NCBI GenBank assembly: GCA_003233535.1
Contig: QIMA01000001.1
Coordinates: 1-6,027 of the forward strand
Length of the DNA: 6,027 nucleotides
Reading direction: 5' to 3'
Source: Rhodanobacteraceae bacterium
Lineage (GTDB): Bacteria; Pseudomonadota; Gammaproteobacteria; Xanthomonadales; SZUA-5
Shown here: in pieces, positions 4,765 through 6,027 of the stretch
Position numbering within the stretch: the first letter of the stretch is position 1
Layout of the letters: each line of letters begins with the position of its first letter
Program-made: the position numbers and the translations under genes
Notes under the pieces: model-generated
Told to the model about the DNA's origin: nothing
The model's database searches: none
What the model saw: the letters and a program-made list of their open reading frames with translations, nothing else

Positions 4765-5985
4765 CTAGCTTGATGACTGAGGGAGTTGCTTGATGTTCAC
4801 TGGCTCATACCCCACGCCCGCCGCTTCTCGCTGCTCCACGCTGGGATGCATTTCAGCTGCGCTAGGCAGCCTGCGCGGCTCGCCCTTGGGCAAATACCAG
4901 CGCCCAAAAGGCTTGCGCGGCCACTGCATGAACTTGGTGTTTTTGGGCAAGAACTCGAGCGCCCACCAGGCGCCGCTCAATGACGGATGAATCGGGCCGG
5001 CGGGATCGGGTGGCGTGTACTGGTGTTTGCTGCCTTTACGCGGTTTACCGTGCACCAAATGGTTGTACATCGCCTTGTTCGTGAGTAGGCCATGCTCCTG
5101 AGCTTCGTCAATCATCCAGGCCAGCGGTATTTTCGACAGCGCACTTTCTTCTTCCGGATAGCCACCGCCGACATCGGAGTGGACACCGGCAAAACAGACT
5201 TGACGGATGTCTTGCGGCGCCTCGCTGGCGCCATCAAAGGGATTGGGTCGGTAAGTCTGCGGTTGCTCCCATTCGGCTAGCCGGAACATGCGCCGACGCT
5301 CATCGATGGCGATGGCGTGTCTGAACACGGCCACCGACGGGTTGGTTTTGGTGTAGGGCAGCATTTCCAGGCTGGGCAAGTAGAAACGATCCGGCCTGGG
5401 CACAATCATTGAGGCCACGGTGTCCCACACGCCGACGAAGTGAACCGGTACGGCGCGCGCACCAATCACCCGGCTAAAGTGCCAAGCCAGCGGCAGATCG
5501 TTACTGCTGGCCGCGCGCTTATAGGTACCCAGCGCGCTGTCGCACATGTTGTCCTGCTGCGGCTTCAGCAGTCCGATTAAGTGCAGCATCCCGGCCAGCA
5601 CCCGAACGGTCCAAGCGCCGCGACTGAATCCGAACAAGTAGATTTGGTCGCCCGGACGCCAGTGATCGACCAAGAATCGGTAGGCGTCAAGCACGTTGTC
5701 GTCCAGGCCGTAGCCGGTCATCAGGCCGAACACGCCGCGCGCTTTCTGCTTGAGGCGTGACCAGGGACTGATGCGGCTGATCGTGCCCACACCGGGACTG
5801 TAGTAGCACAGCTGCTTGTCGCTCTTGGTGGCGACCCGGTAGAGCTTGAGCACGTTGGACAGATTTCGTCCTAGCTCGTTGCCGGTGCCGTCGCAGAAGA
5901 CGACGAGGTTGCGCCCAGCCCGAGAGCGCTTGGGCACCGTCTTAGCTTGAGCCTTTGTCGCTGCTTGTTCGGCCTTGGTGATCAT
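4765..5985 (-). CDS. DUF2235 / Tle1-like alpha/beta-hydrolase (putative phospholipase)
   Basis: A 406-residue protein of the DUF2235 family (PF09994), which includes the type VI secretion phospholipase effector Tle1 and many uncharacterised hydrolases. Using the ATG at 5985, the family motifs are FCDGTGN (30-36), YYSPGVGT (61-68), the nucleophile elbow GFSRG (119-123, Ser121), GVWDTVAS (185-192, likely catalytic Asp188), AGVHSDVGGGY (266-276, likely catalytic His269) and the C-terminal MHPSVEQR (379-386). The triad appears intact. No signal peptide or membrane helix is seen; residues 1-25 are Lys/Ala-rich, so export would need a dedicated system. GAGGA (5993-5997) lies 7 nt before this ATG, which is preferred over an in-frame GTG at 6006 lacking such a site. 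The TAG stop lies in the right repeat of the adjacent element, yet the typical family ending (GYEP.N...LP) is present, so the domain is whole. No immunity gene, VgrG or PAAR is visible. Whether this is an effector or a housekeeping hydrolase cannot be told. Confidence 0.9.
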   Translation of the reverse strand: MITKAEQAATKAQAKTVPKRSRAGRNLVVFCDGTGNELGRNLSNVLKLYRVATKSDKQLCYYSPGVGTISRISPWSRLKQKARGVFGLMTGYGLDDNVLDAYRFLVDHWRPGDQIYLFGFSRGAWTVRVLAGMLHLIGLLKPQQDNMCDSALGTYKRAASSNDLPLAWHFSRVIGARAVPVHFVGVWDTVASMIVPRPDRFYLPSLEMLPYTKTNPSVAVFRHAIAIDERRRMFRLAEWEQPQTYRPNPFDGASEAPQDIRQVCFAGVHSDVGGGYPEEESALSKIPLAWMIDEAQEHGLLTNKAMYNHLVHGKPRKGSKHQYTPPDPAGPIHPSLSGAWWALEFLPKNTKFMQWPRKPFGRWYLPKGEPRRLPSAAEMHPSVEQREAAGVGYEPVNIKQLPQSSS

Positions 5986-5992
5986 CGCTGCA

Positions 5993-5997
5993 TCCTC
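5993..5997 (-). promoter_or_regulatory. ribosome binding site fixing the DUF2235 start at 5985
   Basis: GAGGA on the minus strand is 7 nt upstream of ATG 5985-5983. The longer reading from GTG 6006 would put this site inside the coding sequence and would translate part of the 14-bp repeat, so the ATG is the better start. Confidence 0.7.
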
Positions 5998-6025
5998 GCA
6001 TTGCACTGCTGTCGCATTGCACTGC
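5996..6025. repeat. 14-bp direct repeat upstream of the DUF2235 gene
   Basis: TCGCATTGCACTGC is present at 5996-6009 and exactly repeated at 6012-6025, a 16-bp period with TG between copies. It abuts the ribosome binding site of the DUF2235 gene and runs to the edge of the window, so further copies beyond 6027 are possible. It may be a tandem operator, a leader-RNA repeat or a slippage product. Confidence 0.85.
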
Positions 6026-6027
6026 CT

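Larger units (their letters stand above)
4597..4768. mobile_element. MITE-like or REP-like element bounded by imperfect terminal inverted repeats
   Basis: The left end (4597-4618) starts CTAGCCCGGA and the right end (4747-4768), read on the minus strand, starts with the same 10 bases. The two 22-bp arms agree at 20 positions, and both differences are A-to-G transitions. With one gap the similarity extends to about 28 bp, down to a shared CGCG. The 172-bp interior has no ORF, so the structure cannot move by itself and would need a transposase supplied elsewhere. I see no clear target-site duplication in the flanks, apart from the CTAG palindrome at each terminus. Ends beginning with CTAG recall some IS1380-type ends, but I cannot confirm a family. 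The alternative is a long bidirectional terminator or REP-type structure between convergent genes. Confidence 0.5.

Noticed and set aside
4765..6006. Longer hydrolase reading from GTG at 6006 (413 residues)
   Set aside because: The GAGGA site at 5993-5997 is correctly spaced for ATG 5985, and the extra 7 residues would be encoded partly by the direct repeat.

Overview
The window looks like chromosomal DNA from a moderately GC-rich proteobacterium. The closest stylistic match is Xanthomonadales or a relative within the Gammaproteobacteria. This rests on gene style only: a TIGR02999/ECF43-type sigma factor beside a membrane Ser/Thr kinase with a C-terminal TPR region, densely packed GC-rich genes, and use of TTG starts. 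No rRNA, tRNA, CRISPR array or complete insertion sequence is visible.

Layout from left to right. (1) 93-692 (+) encodes a small two-helix membrane protein of unknown function, with a candidate sigma70 promoter upstream. (2) It converges, with only 6 bp between stop codons, on a two-gene minus-strand operon. The promoter-proximal gene, 3103-3723, is an ECF-type sigma factor. The distal gene, 699-3089, is a transmembrane Ser/Thr protein kinase with all catalytic motifs intact. (3) A 181-bp divergent intergenic region, 3724-3904, holds several short palindromes. (4) 3905-4528 (+) encodes a 207-residue protein with a Pro-Cys-Pro motif, possibly a remote relative of heme-thiolate peroxidases. (5) 4529-4764 has no gene and carries most of a roughly 172-bp structure (4597-4768) bounded by imperfect inverted repeats, which looks like a non-autonomous mobile element (MITE-like). 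(6) 4765-5985 (-) encodes a DUF2235 / Tle1-like alpha/beta-hydrolase whose TAG stop lies inside the right inverted repeat. A 14-bp direct repeat sits immediately upstream of this gene at the right edge of the window.

The clearest functional unit is the sigma factor-kinase pair. In the sigma factor the usual acidic patch of region 2.2 is replaced by a Ser/Thr-rich segment (S72-T73-T74). This is the hallmark of sigma factors switched on by phosphorylation, as described for Vibrio EcfP/PknT and Xanthomonas EcfK/PknS. I infer that the kinase senses something through its extracytoplasmic TPR region and phosphorylates the sigma factor. In Xanthomonas citri this kind of pair controls a type VI secretion system, so the nearby DUF2235 hydrolase, from the family containing the T6SS effector Tle1, is a notable neighbour. 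No T6SS structural gene is in the window, so that link is a hypothesis only.
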